From contig OX345638.1 in NCBI GenBank assembly GCA_947044365.1, positions 3,305,201 to 3,369,200 of the forward strand: a stretch of 64,000 nt of DNA, written 5' to 3'. Position numbers and translations under genes: made by a program. How positions within the stretch are numbered: position 1 is the first letter of the stretch; each line of letters starts with the position of its first letter. Shown piece by piece: positions 62,701 to 64,000 of the stretch. The notes under the pieces were generated by a model, which saw nothing but the letters and a program-made list of their open reading frames with translations, was not told where the DNA came from and searched no databases. Origin of the DNA: Petrosia ficiformis (Eukaryota > Porifera > Demospongiae > Haplosclerida > Petrosiidae).

Positions 62701-64000
62701 GACTCCTATTGGGTAGTAGTGGACTCCTAATGGGTCATAGTGGAGTCCTTATTCGTCCTAGTGGACACCTAATGGGTGCTATGGGACTCCTAATTGGTCC
62801 TAGTGGAATCATAATGGGTCTTAGCGGACTCCTATTTTGTCCTAGTGGACTCGTAAAGGGTCCTAGAGGACTCATAGTGGACTCCATTTGGGTCCTAATG
62901 GACTCCTTTGGGACACCTTATTGATACTATAGGACACCTAATGGGTCCGAGTGGACTCCGAATGTGTCCTATTGGATTCCTATTTCGTCCTAGTGGACTC
63001 CTTATAGGACCTAGTGGACTCCTAATCGGTCCTAGTGGACTCCTTATTGGTCCTAGTGGAGTCCTATTGGGCCCTAAAGGACTCCTATTGAGTTCTAGAG
63101 GACTCCTTATGGGTCCTATTGGACACCTAATAGGTCCTAGTGGACTCCTTTTGGGTCCTGGTGGACTCCTATTGGGTCCTCGTGGACACCATATGGGTCC
63201 TAGTGAATTCATACTGGGTCTTAGTGGACTCCTAATGGGTCCTAGTGGACTCCTTTTTTGTCCTAGGGGACTCCTTATTGGTACTAGTGGACTCCTAATG
63301 GGTCCTAGTGGACTCCTTAGGGGTCCTATTGGACACCTAATGGGTTCTAGCGCACTCCTAATGGGTCCTAGTGGATTCCTTATTTGTCCAAGTGGACTCC
63401 TTATGGGTCATAGTGGACTCCTAATGGATCCTAGTGGACTCCTTATTTGTCCTAGTGGACTCCTTATGGGTACTAGTGGACACCTCTTTGGTCGTATTGG
63501 ACTGCTTGTGGGTCCTAGTGGACTCCTAATCGGTTGTAGTGGACACCTCATTGGTTCTAGCGGACTCCTAATGGGTACTATTGGACTCTTATAGGGTCCA
63601 ATTGGACTCCTTGTGGGTCCTAGTGGACTCCTAATCGGTCCTATTGGACTCCTTATTGGTCCTATTGGACTCCTATTGGGTCCTAGTGGACTCCTATAGG
63701 GTCCTATTGGATTCCTTATTTGTCCTAGTGGACACCTAATGGGTCCTATTGAACTCCTAATGGGTCCTAGCGCACTCCTATTGGGTCCTAGTGGATTCCT
63801 TATTTGTCCTAGTGGAGTCCTTATGGGTCATATTGGACTCCTAATGGGTCCTAGTGGACTCCTTTTCGGTCCTAGTGGACTGCTTATGGGTCCTAGTGGA
63901 CTCCTATTCGGTCGTAGTGGACTCCCTATTGGTCCTAGTGGAGTTCTATTGGGCCCTAATGGACTCCTATTGGGTCCTAGTGGACTCCTTTTGGGTCCTA
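56743..64000. repeat. 21-bp satellite (satellite 2), continues past the window
   Basis: Tandem repeat of 21 bp with core GTCCTAGTGGACTCCTAAT, usually followed by GG. The junction with satellite 1 is abrupt near 56743 (ggactcgtgagg, cagacacc, ttatgggtc). Because the unit is a multiple of three, long frames with a heptad such as MGPSGLL run along the plus strand and GPIRSPL along the minus strand, up to 310 codons (58139-59071). Frames stop wherever an indel breaks phase. Higher-order duplications exist, e.g. 58735-58990 with 59803-60070, and 56750-57290 with 61500-61900. No gene-like composition, intron or domain is seen. The array is cut by the window end. Confidence 0.93.
59704..59767. repeat. 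Perfect 30-bp hairpin in satellite 2
   Basis: Arms 59704-59733 and 59738-59767 are exact reverse complements with a 4-nt loop (atga). It is the only clear place where satellite 2 reverses orientation, for about 30 bp. Confidence 0.85.

Overview
The window is eukaryotic nuclear DNA, most likely from an invertebrate animal. The genes are split by very short introns (37-95 bp, nearly all GT..AG). The unique DNA is AT-rich. One gene encodes a KDZ-type (Kyakuja-Dileera-Zisupton) transposase of the animal kind, the family that includes vertebrate HMGXB3. An early-branching animal such as a demosponge would fit, but the species cannot be read from the sequence. There are no bacterial-style operons, rRNA, tRNA or CRISPR.

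Layout. 1-6376: a degenerate 29-bp satellite that repeatedly switches orientation. 6377-27672: one 21.3-kb DNA transposon inserted in that satellite. 27673-56742: the same satellite, still switching orientation, with large tandem duplications. 56743-64000 and beyond: a second satellite with a 21-bp unit.

The transposon is the main object. It has near-identical ends in inverted orientation and an 8-bp target duplication (gactcagg). A related empty site lies in the same satellite at about 5101-5200. Inside each end is a multi-kilobase array of a palindrome-bearing repeat (GGGTCGT-N19-ACGACCC), in opposite orientation at the two ends. The centre carries two convergent genes. I could join both from exons with consistent phase and no internal stop. 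The plus-strand gene (13677-17064, 12 exons, 889 aa) is a KDZ transposase with a cysteine-rich/SWIM-like zinc cluster and a D-D-E type core. The minus-strand gene (22845-18549, 27 exons, 968 aa) encodes a fusion of an OTU-like domain whose catalytic Cys and His appear lost, a PHD-like zinc finger, a Ulp1-type (C48) cysteine protease with an apparently complete H-D-Q-C set, and a C-terminal SET domain resembling the H4K20 methyltransferase KMT5A/SET8.

How the parts may work together (inference): the transposase would recognise the terminal and subterminal repeats. The second protein could remove SUMO- or ubiquitin-like marks and methylate chromatin, acting on host silencing or on the transposition complex. 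Intact genes and near-identical ends suggest recent mobility. Degraded LINE reverse-transcriptase fragments are embedded in the element at two places.

Most of the long open frames in the window are translations of satellite DNA and are not annotated as genes.
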